Of a stretch of 64,000 bases of DNA, positions 16,161 through 25,141 are shown one piece after another; within the stretch, counting starts at the first letter, position 1, and the number at the start of each line of letters is the position of its first letter. Source of the stretch: Roseiarcus sp963749715 (lineage in GTDB: Bacteria > Pseudomonadota > Alphaproteobacteria > Rhizobiales > Beijerinckiaceae); contig CAVVNR010000002.1 in assembly GCA_963749715.1 (NCBI GenBank), forward strand, positions 186,001 through 250,000, given 5' to 3'. The notes beneath the pieces were generated by a model, which was not told the origin of the DNA, did no database searches, and worked only from the letters and a program-made list of their open reading frames with translations. Both the position numbers and the translations under genes were made by a program.

Positions 16161-17462
16161 TCAGCCGCCCGCGCGGTCGTCGCGGGTCTCGCGCATGCTC
16201 AAGACCGCGAGCAAGCTGATCGCGGCGGCGGCGGCGATGTAATAGCCGACCCAGGCGATGCCGCCCTTGGCCTCGAGGACCTGGGCCAGCGACGGCGCAA
16301 GCGAGGCGCCGAGAATGCCGCCGAGATTGTAGGCGCTGGCCGCGCCGGTATAGCGCACCTCGGTCGGAAACAATTCCGGCAAGAGCGCCCCGAGCGGCGC
16401 GAAGGTCAGCCCCATCACGCCAAGCGCAAGCGAGAGGAAGACGAGCACGCCGCCCGGTCCTTGCGCCAGGAGCGACGGCATCATCAGCCCGACCGCAGCC
16501 GCCGCGACGGCCGAGACCATCAGCACCGGGCGCCGGCCGACGCGATCGGCGAGCGCCGCCGAGATCGGCGTCGCCACCGCCATGAAGACAATCGCCACGC
16601 ACAGCATCTCGAGCAGGCTCACCCGCGACAAGCCGAGCGACCTCACGCCATAGCCCAGCATGTAGACGGTCGCGATGTAGAACAGCGCGTAGCAGACGAC
16701 GATCGCGAGCGAGCCCTGGATCAGCGGCAAGAGATGATCGCGCAGCACCGCGCCAAGCGGGACCTCGATCCGCTTATCGAGCGCCATCGCCTGTCTGAAC
16801 GCCGGCGTCTCCTCGAGCGAGACGCGGACATAGAGCCCGACCGCGACCAGGATCGCGCTCGCGAGGAAGGGGACCCGCCAGGCCCAATCGACGAAAGCCG
16901 CTTCGCCAAATCCGATCAGCAAGGCCAGGAAGAGGCCGGTCGCGATGAAGAAGCCGACCGGCGGTCCGAGCTGAGGGAACATGCCGAACCAGGCGCGCCG
17001 GCCATCCGGCGCGTTCTCGGTCGCGATCAGCGCCGCCCCGCCCCACTCGCCGCCAAGCCCGACGCCCTGCAGGACGCGCAGCGCGGCGAGGAGCCACGGC
17101 GCGAGAACGCCAGCGGTCGCATATCCCGGGAGCGCGCCGATCAGGGTCGTCGCCAGGCCCATCGTCAGCATGGTCGCGACCAGCGCCGACTTGCGCCCGA
17201 TCCGATCGCCGAAATGCCCGAACAGGAACGACCCGACCGGCCGGGCGAGGAAGGCGATGCCGAAGGTGAGATAGGCGTTCAGCGCCTGGGTCTCGGGCGC
17301 CGACTTCGGGAAGAACATCGGCCCGAACACCAGCGCCGCCGCGGTGCCGAAAATGTAGAAGTCGTAGAATTCGATGGTCGTGCCGACGAGGCTCGCCAGC
17401 ACGATCTTGCCAATGCCGGCGCGCTCCGCCTCCGCCCCCGCCGCTCCCTGGATCGCCGCCAT
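16161..17462 (-). CDS. MFS transporter, metabolite:H+ symporter (MHS) family
   Basis: 433 residues with twelve predicted membrane segments. It matches the MHS branch (ShiA/ProP/YhjE-like): GTTIEFYDFYIFG in TM1, the loop 2-3 motif GHFGDRIGRKSAL, RVLQGVGLGGEWGG in TM4 and the repeat motif ADRVGRRPVL in the second half. Known members import organic acids, shikimate, alpha-ketoglutarate, proline or betaine together with protons. The substrate cannot be assigned from sequence or context. Phased A-tracts (17511-17580) lie 50-120 bases upstream of the start. The tRNA-Leu gene lies downstream. Confidence 0.92.
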   Translation of the reverse strand: MAAIQGAAGAEAERAGIGKIVLASLVGTTIEFYDFYIFGTAAALVFGPMFFPKSAPETQALNAYLTFGIAFLARPVGSFLFGHFGDRIGRKSALVATMLTMGLATTLIGALPGYATAGVLAPWLLAALRVLQGVGLGGEWGGAALIATENAPDGRRAWFGMFPQLGPPVGFFIATGLFLALLIGFGEAAFVDWAWRVPFLASAILVAVGLYVRVSLEETPAFRQAMALDKRIEVPLGAVLRDHLLPLIQGSLAIVVCYALFYIATVYMLGYGVRSLGLSRVSLLEMLCVAIVFMAVATPISAALADRVGRRPVLMVSAVAAAAVGLMMPSLLAQGPGGVLVFLSLALGVMGLTFAPLGALLPELFPTEVRYTGAASAYNLGGILGASLAPSLAQVLEAKGGIAWVGYYIAAAAAISLLAVLSMRETRDDRAGG

Positions 17463-17510
17463 TGCCGTTTCTCTCTATCCCCCGCGGTGCGGCGCCGGAG
17501 CCGCCCAGCC

Positions 17511-17685
17511 AAGCCAGGACCAAATCTGGCCAAATCCAGCAAAATCGAGCCAAGCCCGGGCCAAGAAAATCAAAGAAAAAGGGTTGGATTTCCTTGGATT
17601 CTCTTGGCGGGAATGACCCTTCTCATGGGCTTGCGCCGACCCCTGAGGCCATTTTTTCTTTTCGCTTTTTGGGTCGCGATGAGAC
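17511..17685. promoter_or_regulatory. Phased A-tract region upstream of the MHS transporter
   Basis: Blocks such as CAAATCTGGC, CAAATCCAGC and AAAATCGAGC recur with a period of 10 bases across 17521-17550, followed by CCAAGAAAATCAAAGAAAAA (17561-17580) and a T-rich arm at 17652-17680. Helical phasing of A-tracts predicts curved DNA. It resembles the region at 4880-4975, sharing a GCAAAATCG/GCGAAAATCG core. The remaining part of the gap to 18067 shows no gene. Confidence 0.4.
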
Positions 17686-18067
17686 CAACGCGACACAACT
17701 GTAGAACAGAGCCCTCCGGAGGACTCCACCGCTGTCCCTTCGCTTGTGCGCTCGATCGGATTGGTCATGGCGGAAAGGACTGTAGCACGGCTTCCGATTT
17801 TCAGGAAGCAATTGTTGTCAGAGGATGTTTGAGAGCGTTGGCGGGAATGGGGTTAAGCCCCTGTCGCCGCAATGCAATCGCTCCGCTCGTAGCAGACTGC
17901 TAGCGAAAGTCGCAGGCCGGAGGGCGAGCAGATCGCGAAATCCTGCCCGCTCGAGAGGCTTCCGAGCGATGGCGCCGTACGGCCTCGATCGGATTTCCCT
18001 AAAGACTGCCCCGCATTGCCGCGTAAAGAAGTGCGCGCGGGCCGGCTTGAGAGTGGGGGTGGCTCGC

Positions 18068-18967
18068 CTACACGAGCGCCGCCCTCAGACAGACCGAAAG
18101 GTGTTCAAGGAAGGCCTCGCTCAGTGGGGGAAGCGTTCGGCCGGTCCTCTTGATGATGGAGACCGGCCTCGTGAACGACGGGTCGTCGATCGGCTTCGAC
18201 AGAAGCCCCGGCTCCGCCTTGATCTCCCGGGCGGAGCCGGGAAGTATCGTCAGCCCCAAGCCGGCGCGCACCATTCCGACCGCCGTCATCATGTAGATTG
18301 CCTCGCACGTCGCTTTCGGCATAAGGCCTGCCGAGTGAAATCCCGCGTCGACGATCGCGCGCACGCTCGTATCTCTCTGCATGAGGATCAACGGGAATTC
18401 GGCGAGCGCGACCGGGGTGACTGTCTTCATCCGCGCGATGGGGTGTCCCTTCGGATAGACGACGTGCAGGTGGTCCTGCGCCTCGAAGACTGTTGCGACG
18501 TCGGGAGCTTTGACCGTTCCTCCCATCACGCCAAAATCGACCTGTTCTGATTGAACGAGGTTCAGAACCTGGCCCGCGATGACATCCCTCAGATCGAAAA
18601 TGACGTTCGGCCTCTTATCGCGAAAGCCCAGGATTGCGTCGGGCAGAACTCCTGCGGCGACCGACGGAAGCGCAGCCAGTCTGACGATCCCGCGCTTTTG
18701 GCTGGCAATGTCGCGCGCGCTGTCGATCGCCGCGTCGAAATCCTGAAGGGTCCGCTCGAACGCGGGAATGAGATCGCGCGCGACCCGGGTCAATTCAACT
18801 GAGCGCGTATCGCGGTCGAACAACGTGACGCCGAGCGCCTCCTCCAGTCGCTGGATCTGCATCGTGAGGGCGGGCTGGGTGACGTTCAGAAGCGACGCGG
18901 CGCGGGTAAAGCTTTTGACCTGAGCGACCGCAAGGAACGAACGAACCTGCCGCAGACTGACATGCAT
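18068..18967 (-). CDS. LysR-family transcriptional regulator
   Basis: 299-residue LysR-type regulator: N-terminal winged helix-turn-helix (about residues 5-63, with FTRAASLLNVTQPALTMQI and LFDRDTRSVELT), a linker helix and a periplasmic-binding-protein-like effector domain. It is divergent from the CitMHS/AtuA genes across 117 bases, the classical arrangement for a LysR regulator that activates its neighbours in response to their substrate. The effector is probably the acid transported or degraded by those genes, which is inference. Confidence 0.94.
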   Translation of the reverse strand: MHVSLRQVRSFLAVAQVKSFTRAASLLNVTQPALTMQIQRLEEALGVTLFDRDTRSVELTRVARDLIPAFERTLQDFDAAIDSARDIASQKRGIVRLAALPSVAAGVLPDAILGFRDKRPNVIFDLRDVIAGQVLNLVQSEQVDFGVMGGTVKAPDVATVFEAQDHLHVVYPKGHPIARMKTVTPVALAEFPLILMQRDTSVRAIVDAGFHSAGLMPKATCEAIYMMTAVGMVRAGLGLTILPGSAREIKAEPGLLSKPIDDPSFTRPVSIIKRTGRTLPPLSEAFLEHLSVCLRAALV

Positions 18968-19084
18968 AAGGTGAAGCTATTGCTGATATCAAATAAATTC
19001 AATTGTCTTATCATGCCTTTCGCCGCATGGGTCCGACTAGCAGCCCGCAGAGATGGCGGGCTGAGCCGGGAAAGGGACGCTTGA
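18968..19084. promoter_or_regulatory. Divergent LysR/CitMHS control region
   Basis: AT-rich compared with its surroundings. It contains the palindrome GATATC near 18985 and an inverted repeat ATAA-N11-TTAT (18993-19011). LysR-type regulators bind interrupted dyads in such divergent gaps, so this is a candidate operator. The exact box cannot be confirmed without relatives. Confidence 0.45.
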
Positions 19085-20389
19085 ATGCTGGCGGTTCTGG
19101 GCCTCGTCACCATCGCCCTTCTGCTAACCGTCATCATGACGAAATCGATGTCGCCGTTGATGGCGCTCATCCTCATTCCCATTGCCTCGGCGCTGATCGG
19201 CGGGTTCGGCTGGGACACGAGCAAGTTCATCGTGTCCGGCATCCAGAGCCTCGCGCCGGTTGTCGGCATGTTTGTTTTCGCGATCCTGTTCTTCGGCATC
19301 ATGACCGACGCCGGCATGCTCGATCCGATCATCGACCGAATTCTGAAGACCGTGGGAACGAGGCCGACGCGCATCGTCATGGGCACGACGCTGCTCGCGC
19401 TGCTCGTCCATCTCGACGGATCGGGCGCGGTGACTTTCCTCGTCACCATTCCAGCAATGCTGCCGCTCTACGAACGGCTAGGCCTTGATAGGCGCATCCT
19501 CGCTTGCGCGGCTTCGATGGCGGCGGGCGTGAATTTCCTTCCGTGGACCGGCCCGATGATCCGCGCCTCGGCCTCGCTGAAGTTGCCGATCCCGGAGATT
19601 TTCAATCCCCTTGTGCCGATCCAGGCGGTCGGACTGATCTTCATCTTTACGGCCGCGTGGTGGCTGGGCAAGCGGGAGGAACGGCGGCTTGGGCTCCACA
19701 AGGACGCGGCGGCCGGCGTCGTCCCAACCCGCACCTTGACGGACGCCGAAAAGGTCCTGCGTCAACCTCAGAACTTTTGGATCAACATCGCGCTCACGCT
19801 TGTGGTGATGGGCACCATGGTTGCGCTTGGCGATAAGCTCGCACCGGCAATCGTCTTCATGGTCGGGACCTGCCTCGCGTTGCTCATCAATTATCGCGAC
19901 GTCGACATGCAGCGTCAGCGGATTGACGCGCATGCGCGCGCGGCGCTGCTGATGGCTTCCATCCTGCTCGCCGCCGGCGTCTTCACCGGCATCATGCAAA
20001 ACAGCGGTATGCTGAAGGCGATGGCGCAGACGGCGGTGGCGTTCGTTCCGGCCGCCATGGCGAAGTTCATGCCGATCGTCCTCGGCGTGCTCTCCATGCC
20101 GCTGAGTTTCCTCTTCGATCCCAACTCGTTCTACTTCGGCGTTCTGCCGGTCATCGCCGAGGTCGGCGGCCAACTCGGCGTGCCGAAGGTGCAGTTGGCC
20201 CAGGCCGCGCTGCTCGGCCAGATGACGACCGGCTTCCCGGTGAGCCCGCTGACGCCCGCGACCTTCCTGGTCGTCGGCCTCTGCGGCATAGAGCTCGCCG
20301 ACCATCAGCGGTTCACGATTCCGTTCCTGTTCGGCGCCTCGATCGTCATGACGATCGCCTGCGTGGCGATCGGTTTGTTCCCACTGTGA
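19085..20389 (+). CDS. CitMHS-family citrate/tricarboxylate carrier
   Basis: 434 residues with about eleven to twelve membrane segments. It belongs to the CitMHS family (Bacillus CitM/CitH), which imports citrate complexed with divalent metal together with protons. Diagnostic segments are LAPVVGMFVFAILFFGIMTD, the conserved LVHLDGSGAVTFLVTIPAM and NFLPWTGPMIRA. The unit starts 117 bases from the divergent LysR gene and is followed after 13 bases by an AtuA-like gene, so the substrate is probably a hydroxy-di- or tricarboxylate consumed by that enzyme. Confidence 0.93.
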   Translation: MLAVLGLVTIALLLTVIMTKSMSPLMALILIPIASALIGGFGWDTSKFIVSGIQSLAPVVGMFVFAILFFGIMTDAGMLDPIIDRILKTVGTRPTRIVMGTTLLALLVHLDGSGAVTFLVTIPAMLPLYERLGLDRRILACAASMAAGVNFLPWTGPMIRASASLKLPIPEIFNPLVPIQAVGLIFIFTAAWWLGKREERRLGLHKDAAAGVVPTRTLTDAEKVLRQPQNFWINIALTLVVMGTMVALGDKLAPAIVFMVGTCLALLINYRDVDMQRQRIDAHARAALLMASILLAAGVFTGIMQNSGMLKAMAQTAVAFVPAAMAKFMPIVLGVLSMPLSFLFDPNSFYFGVLPVIAEVGGQLGVPKVQLAQAALLGQMTTGFPVSPLTPATFLVVGLCGIELADHQRFTIPFLFGASIVMTIACVAIGLFPL

Positions 20390-20402
20390 GCGGAGCGAAG
20401 CG

Positions 20403-21737
20403 ATGAAGATAATCAGGGTCGGTTCCGGCGCAGGCTATTCGGGTGACCGGATCGAGCCCGCCGTGGAGCTCGCCGAAAAGGGCGGTCTCGACTACCTCGT
20501 GTTCGAGTGCCTCGCCGAGCGGACCATCGCGCTCGCTCAGCAGGTCAAGATGAAGGACCCGGACGCCGGCTATGATCCGCTGCTCGTGGCGCGCATGCGG
20601 GCGGTCTTGGCCGTCTGCGCCAGGAACAAAGTGAAGATCGTCACCAACATGGGCGCGGCCAACCCCGCCACTGCGGCCGAGGCGACCCGCGAGATCGCCC
20701 GCAAGCTCGGGCTCAAGGGGCTCAAGGTCGCCGCCGTCACCGGCGACGACGTCTTCGCCTATCTTCGCGACCACAACGTGGCGCTCGACAACGGCAAGAC
20801 GATCGCCGCGCTCGGCGACAGCGTCGTTTCCGCCAATGCCTATATCGGCGTCGCCCCGATCGTCGAGGCCCTGAAGGGCGGCGCCGACGTCGTGATCACC
20901 GGCCGGGCGGCGGACCCTGCGATTTTCATGGCGCCGCTGATCGTCGAATTCGGCTGGCCGTTGGACGATTGGACGATGCTCGGCCGCGGTGTCCTGGTCG
21001 GCCATCTGCTCGAATGCGCGGGCCAGGTCACCGGCGGCTATTTCGCTGATCCCGGAGTGAAGGACGTCCCCGACCTCGCCCGGCTCGGCTTCCCGATTGG
21101 AGAGGTTCGCGAAGACGGAGAGCTCGTCGTGACCAAGGTCGAGGGTTCTGGCGGCGCGGTGACGGCGCGAACCGTCAAGGAGCAGCTGCTCTACGAGATC
21201 CACGACCCGAAGGCCTATCTTCAGCCCGACGTGATCGCCGATTTCTCGGAAGTCCGGGTCGAGGAGATAGGGCCGGACCGCGTGCGCGTGACCGGCGGGA
21301 AGGGCGCGCCGAAGACCGGCCTGCTGAAAACGTCGGTCGGCTATGTCGACAGCTACGTCGGCGAAGGCCAAATCTCCTATGCCGGTCCGAACGCCGTCGC
21401 CCGCGCAAGACTCGCGCTCGACATCGTGCGCGAACGTCTGGCCTTGACCGGCGTGCGCACGACGGAGACGCGCTTCGACATGATCGGCATCAACTCGCTG
21501 CACGGCGAGGCGCGAACACGCGACGGCGATCCTTACGAAGTGCGGATTCGCGTCGTCGGCCGCACCCACAGCCTCACAGAGGCGCGGCGGATCGGCGAGG
21601 AAGTCGAGACGCTCTACACCAACGGGCCCGCCGCAGGCGGGGGCGCGTGGAAATCGGCGCGGCAGGTGGTCGCCGTGGCCTCCGCGCTCATTTCCGAAAC
21701 GGCCGTCCGGACTGCCGTGACCATGGCGGAGGCCTGA
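20403..21737 (+). CDS. AtuA/DUF1446-family acyclic terpene utilization-like protein
   Basis: 444 residues corresponding to the N-terminal AtuA domain (DUF1446): IIRVGSGAGYSGDRIEPAVE at the start, NMGAANPATAAEATREIAR, VVITGRAADPAIFMAPL and NAYIGVAPIVEALKGGADV. AtuA was named from the Pseudomonas citronellol pathway, but its reaction is not established. In many genomes AtuA-like proteins sit beside tricarboxylate transporters, as here. The neighbouring CitMHS carrier suggests a role in breakdown or isomerisation of a tricarboxylate or branched acid. It is translationally close to both neighbours (13 bases before, 5 after), so all three genes form an operon. Confidence 0.9.
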   Translation: MKIIRVGSGAGYSGDRIEPAVELAEKGGLDYLVFECLAERTIALAQQVKMKDPDAGYDPLLVARMRAVLAVCARNKVKIVTNMGAANPATAAEATREIARKLGLKGLKVAAVTGDDVFAYLRDHNVALDNGKTIAALGDSVVSANAYIGVAPIVEALKGGADVVITGRAADPAIFMAPLIVEFGWPLDDWTMLGRGVLVGHLLECAGQVTGGYFADPGVKDVPDLARLGFPIGEVREDGELVVTKVEGSGGAVTARTVKEQLLYEIHDPKAYLQPDVIADFSEVRVEEIGPDRVRVTGGKGAPKTGLLKTSVGYVDSYVGEGQISYAGPNAVARARLALDIVRERLALTGVRTTETRFDMIGINSLHGEARTRDGDPYEVRIRVVGRTHSLTEARRIGEEVETLYTNGPAAGGGAWKSARQVVAVASALISETAVRTAVTMAEA

Positions 21738-21742
21738 CGCCC

Positions 21743-22042
21743 ATGAGACTGCGAGAGATTGCGCATTCGCGCACCGGCGACAAGGGCAACACCTCCAACA
21801 TCTCGGTGATCGCCTTCGAGCCGAAAGACTATCCGCTCCTGATCGAGCGCGTGACCGCCGAGCGGATCGCGGCTCATTTCGCCGCGATCGCGACGGGACC
21901 GATCAGGCGCTATGAGCTGCCGAACCTCGGCGCGCTCAACTTCGTCATCGAGGGCGCGCTCGGCGGGGGAGTGACCCGCGCGCTGACGCTCGACGCCCAC
22001 GGCAAGTCACTGAGCTCGCTGATGCTCGATCTGGAGATTTAA
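21743..22042 (+). CDS. AtuA C-terminal-domain-like small protein
   Basis: 99-residue protein matching the C-terminal region of full-length AtuA proteins: it begins MRLREIAHSRTGDKGNTSNI, and conserved glycine-rich segments follow (NFVIEGALGGGVTRAL). In this window AtuA is therefore split into a large and a small subunit, probably acting as a complex. The ATG at 21743 lies 5 bases after the large-subunit stop. The frame is open further upstream inside the previous gene, but those codons are in the wrong phase for that protein and are not family-like. Confidence 0.87.
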   Translation: MRLREIAHSRTGDKGNTSNISVIAFEPKDYPLLIERVTAERIAAHFAAIATGPIRRYELPNLGALNFVIEGALGGGVTRALTLDAHGKSLSSLMLDLEI

Positions 22043-22172
22043 TCACGCCTTGCTTCGGCCGGCCATGACGCCATGAGAGCCGTCCGCGAATTCCGCCATG
22101 CTCCAAATTCCTAACCGCCAACAGCTAACGCGATAAGAACCCAGTGTTTGGCGCCGGTCGCCGCCCACTCCG

Positions 22173-23009
22173 TCACCACTGGCGATAGGGCGGCGCGTAG
22201 TACGGGCCGGGATAGAAGCCGGGCGGGACCGGATAGGCGCTGGGCGGTCCCTCATAGGGTCCGGCGGGACCCGGTCCGTAAGGCCCCGATCCATAAGGCT
22301 CGTAATAGCCGCCCGTCTGCGCCCCGGCGTCGGCGCGGAGCTGCTCGCCTTCCTGCAGCACGACGACCGGCGAGCCGACCGGAACGCGGTTGTAAAGATC
22401 GATGATGTCGTGATTGAACAGGCGGATGCAGCCGCTCGACACCTTGGTGCCGATCGTCTCCGGTTCGATGGTTCCGTGCAGCCGGAAGTCGGTGTCCTGA
22501 TTGCCGCGATAGAGATAGAGCGCGCGTGCGCCAAGCGGATTGTCGATGCCGCCCGGCAGCCCGCTCGCGTAATGCGCATAGATCGGCATTCGGCGAATCA
22601 TGTCCGCGGTCGGCGTCCAGTGCGGCCATTCGGCCTTGCGGCCGATCACGGCCGAGCCGCGAAAATTGAGCGCTTCCTCGCGGCCGACGCCGACCGCGTA
22701 GCGCATCGCAACTCCGCCGGGCTGAACGAGATACAGCCGCCGCTCGCCGATGCTGACGACGATCGTGCCCGGGCGGTAGGGGCCGGCGAAAGCGACCTCT
22801 TGGCGAAGGAGGCTCGGATCGATCCGGGTGAGATCGAGGGGAGGAATTTCATGGCCCTGGTCGAAGATCGGGCCATAGGCGGCCGCATATTGGGAGTTCC
22901 CGAACGGAGAAAAGCCAACTCCGTACCGAACTGCGCCCGGGGCCGCGCAGCCCCCGAGCCCGAGCGCGATTGCCGCAAGGACGCCGCGGCGGTCGATAAC
23001 CCCGGTCAT
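22173..23009 (-). CDS. L,D-transpeptidase (YkuD family)
   Basis: 278 residues. An N-terminal signal with a lipobox-like LGGC (Cys near residue 21) precedes an ErfK/YbiS/YcfS/YnhG-type YkuD domain. The catalytic motif is visible as FRLHGT followed by SSGCIRLFNHDI, containing the active-site His and Cys. The C-terminal 50 residues are a Pro/Gly/Tyr-rich tail. Such enzymes make 3-3 peptidoglycan cross-links or attach proteins to peptidoglycan in the periplasm; Rhizobiales carry many paralogues. It is transcribed towards the AtuA operon (convergent). Confidence 0.93.
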   Translation of the reverse strand: MTGVIDRRGVLAAIALGLGGCAAPGAVRYGVGFSPFGNSQYAAAYGPIFDQGHEIPPLDLTRIDPSLLRQEVAFAGPYRPGTIVVSIGERRLYLVQPGGVAMRYAVGVGREEALNFRGSAVIGRKAEWPHWTPTADMIRRMPIYAHYASGLPGGIDNPLGARALYLYRGNQDTDFRLHGTIEPETIGTKVSSGCIRLFNHDIIDLYNRVPVGSPVVVLQEGEQLRADAGAQTGGYYEPYGSGPYGPGPAGPYEGPPSAYPVPPGFYPGPYYAPPYRQW

Positions 23010-23224
23010 TGTTCACACACCTCAGAGCGCTCCATCCAAGCCCCCCAAATCCATGGGTCCGGCCAACATTGCACGATGGCCCCGAAAACGGCCAGCCGGC
23101 CCCATGATCGCCAAACTCAGCGGAACTTGCAGCCCGGGCCTGAGCCAGAAGCGAAAAGACCCCAACCAACAGCCAACGCGATGAACCTGAAATGAATATG
23201 TGGCGAGTTGCGCCGTCGTGGAAT

Positions 23225-23326
23225 CGTCATCGCGATAAGCGAAGCGACGCGGCGATCCAGGGGAAGGGTGTCCGACTTTTCCCGGATTGCTTCCCCCGGA
23301 CTTGATCCCATGGGTCGCAATGACGG
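23225..23326. repeat. Dispersed palindromic repeat, family B copy 1
   Basis: The CGTCATCGCGATAAGCGAAG arm and the GGATTGCTTCCCCCGGACTT...GTCGCAATGACGG arm belong to the CGTCATTGCGAGCG/GAAGCAATCC repeat type. It lies in the 360-base gap between the L,D-transpeptidase and the substrate-binding protein gene; no gene is seen there. Other copies are at 30119-30223 and 33401-33466. Confidence 0.7.
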
Positions 23327-23369
23327 ATCTGGCTCCAAGCTCTCCCCTGCCGGCGCGCGGCGCTTAGAC

Positions 23370-24566
23370 TCAAGGCCCGGCCAGCGTGCAGCCGCCCGCG
23401 CCTGGGGGACGGAACGCGTCGGCGGCCGGAATCTTGGCGACGACGGTGAGGTAGTCCCAGGGGTATTTCGATTCCGCCGGCGTCTTCACCTTCATCAGGT
23501 AGCGGTCGTAGAGCACCCGACCATCGGCCCGGATCGTTCCATTGGCGGTGAAGATGTCGTGGATCGGCGCCTCGCGCATCGCTTTCATCACCGTTCCGGA
23601 ATCGTCGGTTCCGGCCTTGGCGACCGCTTCGAGATAGTGGCGCACGGAGGAATAGAGCGCGACCTGGTTGTCGTTCGGCATTCGGCCGCGGCGGTCGAAG
23701 AAGCGCTTGGCGAAGGCGCGCGTCTGATCGTCGAGGTCCCAGTACCAGGATTGCATGAACGTGAGCCCATGCGCGACGTCGAGGCCGAGAGCGTTGACGT
23801 CGCTGAGATAGGTGATCGGCGTCGCGAGATATTGCGCCGGCGCGAGATTGAACTCGCCCGCCTGCTTCAGCGCATTGGAAAGATCGGCGCCGGTGATGGC
23901 GAACACGATCACCTTGGCCTTTGATCCCTGCGCGGCGATCAGGAAGGAGCTGAAATCGGCGGTGTTGAGCGGCGAGCGAACCGCGCCGGCCACCGTCCCG
24001 CCGGCCTTGGCGATGGCGTCGCGCGCGTCCGCCTCGAGCGAAGCGCCGAAGGCGTAGTCGGCGGTGATGAAGAAGAAGCTGTCGAGCTTCTGCCTGATCA
24101 AAAGCCGCATCAGCGCGACCCCGTTCGACCAATTGTCGGCGTTCCACTGAACGCCGTTCGGCGAGCACGCCTTGGCGGTGAGGTCGGACGACGAGGCCGA
24201 GGCGAAGATGACAATCCGGTCGCGCGCCTTGGCCAGGTCCTGGATCGCCAGCGCCACGCCCGAATTGGTGATGTCGAAAATCGCCCTGACCCCGCGCTCG
24301 TCATACCATTGCCGGGCGATGGCGAGGCCGACGTCGACCTTGTTCTGATGATCGGCGACCACAAGATCGATCGGCTTGCCGAGCACCGAGCCGCCGAAAT
24401 CCTCGATCGCCATCCGCGCGATTTCGACCGAGCCCGGACCGGCCAGATCGGCGTAAGGACCGGACTGGTCGTTCATCACCCCGATGACGAAACTTTCGGC
24501 GCGCGCCGTCGGCCCAGCGCCGGCAAAGGCCAGAAGGAGGCAGAGGGCGAACATTCGCCGGATCAT
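23370..24566 (-). CDS. ABC transporter substrate-binding protein (type I, branched-chain amino acid/urea type)
   Basis: 398 residues with a cleavable signal peptide (cleavage plausible after ARA, residue 23) and a Peripla_BP_6 fold (VIGVMNDQSGPYADLAGPGS at the N-terminus). It belongs to the large LivK-like group that binds amino acids, amides or aromatic acids. No permease or ATPase genes are next to it, so it is an orphan binding protein. The ligand is not predictable. It is divergent from a DUF29 gene. Confidence 0.92.
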   Translation of the reverse strand: MIRRMFALCLLLAFAGAGPTARAESFVIGVMNDQSGPYADLAGPGSVEIARMAIEDFGGSVLGKPIDLVVADHQNKVDVGLAIARQWYDERGVRAIFDITNSGVALAIQDLAKARDRIVIFASASSSDLTAKACSPNGVQWNADNWSNGVALMRLLIRQKLDSFFFITADYAFGASLEADARDAIAKAGGTVAGAVRSPLNTADFSSFLIAAQGSKAKVIVFAITGADLSNALKQAGEFNLAPAQYLATPITYLSDVNALGLDVAHGLTFMQSWYWDLDDQTRAFAKRFFDRRGRMPNDNQVALYSSVRHYLEAVAKAGTDDSGTVMKAMREAPIHDIFTANGTIRADGRVLYDRYLMKVKTPAESKYPWDYLTVVAKIPAADAFRPPGAGGCTLAGP

Positions 24567-24679
24567 GGCGCGGCTCCCGGTGATGGCGGCTTACGAGAAC
24601 CTTGCCGAACTTCGCGGCGAAGGCAATCCTCGCGCGATGCGCGCGTCGACTTGCCCGGCGCGAGGCGCTAGAATTGCCT

Positions 24680-25120
24680 ATGCCCGCGAAGCCGTCACGC
24701 CGCGATCAGGATTTCTACGCCTGGAGCCTCGAACAGGCAGCGCTGTTGCGCGAAGGCAAAATCGCCGAAGCCGATCTCGACCTCATCGCCGAGGAAATCG
24801 AAAGCATGGGCAAGACCGAGAAGCGCGAACTGGTCAGCCAACTCACTGTCTTGCTCATTCACCTGCTGAAATGGCGCTTTCAGCCGAAGGGCCGCGGAAA
24901 ATCCTGGCGCCTATCGATCGCCAACGCGCGTGACGAGATCGCCGACCTGATCGCCGACAATCCGAGCCTCAAGCCCATGCTCGACGACGTTACGGCGCAA
25001 GCTTACCGCTACGCGCGCCGCAAGGCGGCGATCGAGACCAGCCTCGACGAGGAGCGGTTCCCCGGCCAATGTCCTTGGTCGTTCGCCGAGACGATGGACG
25101 AGGCCTTCCTGCCGGAATAG
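24680..25120 (+). CDS. DUF29-family protein
   Basis: 146 residues matching the DUF29 family, common in cyanobacteria and alphaproteobacteria: RRDQDFYAWSLEQAALLREG, the DLIAEEIESMGKTEKREL segment, HLLKWRFQP and a C-terminal CPWSFAETMDEAFLPE. The function is unknown. ATG at 24680 gives the standard family length; an upstream ATG at 24602 adds only a basic unconserved stretch. A degraded relative lies at 34970-35212. Confidence 0.88.
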   Translation: MPAKPSRRDQDFYAWSLEQAALLREGKIAEADLDLIAEEIESMGKTEKRELVSQLTVLLIHLLKWRFQPKGRGKSWRLSIANARDEIADLIADNPSLKPMLDDVTAQAYRYARRKAAIETSLDEERFPGQCPWSFAETMDEAFLPE

Positions 25121-25141
25121 CGGGGCTTGAGCCCTTTCGGC

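Noticed and set aside
15980..16161. tRNA-Leu as an integration site
   Set aside because: The tRNA is complete, but no integrase or duplicated tRNA end is seen nearby.
16059..17903. 614-codon plus-strand frame opposite the MHS transporter
   Set aside because: Composition is dominated by Arg, Asp and Glu from antisense codons; the minus strand encodes a clear transporter.
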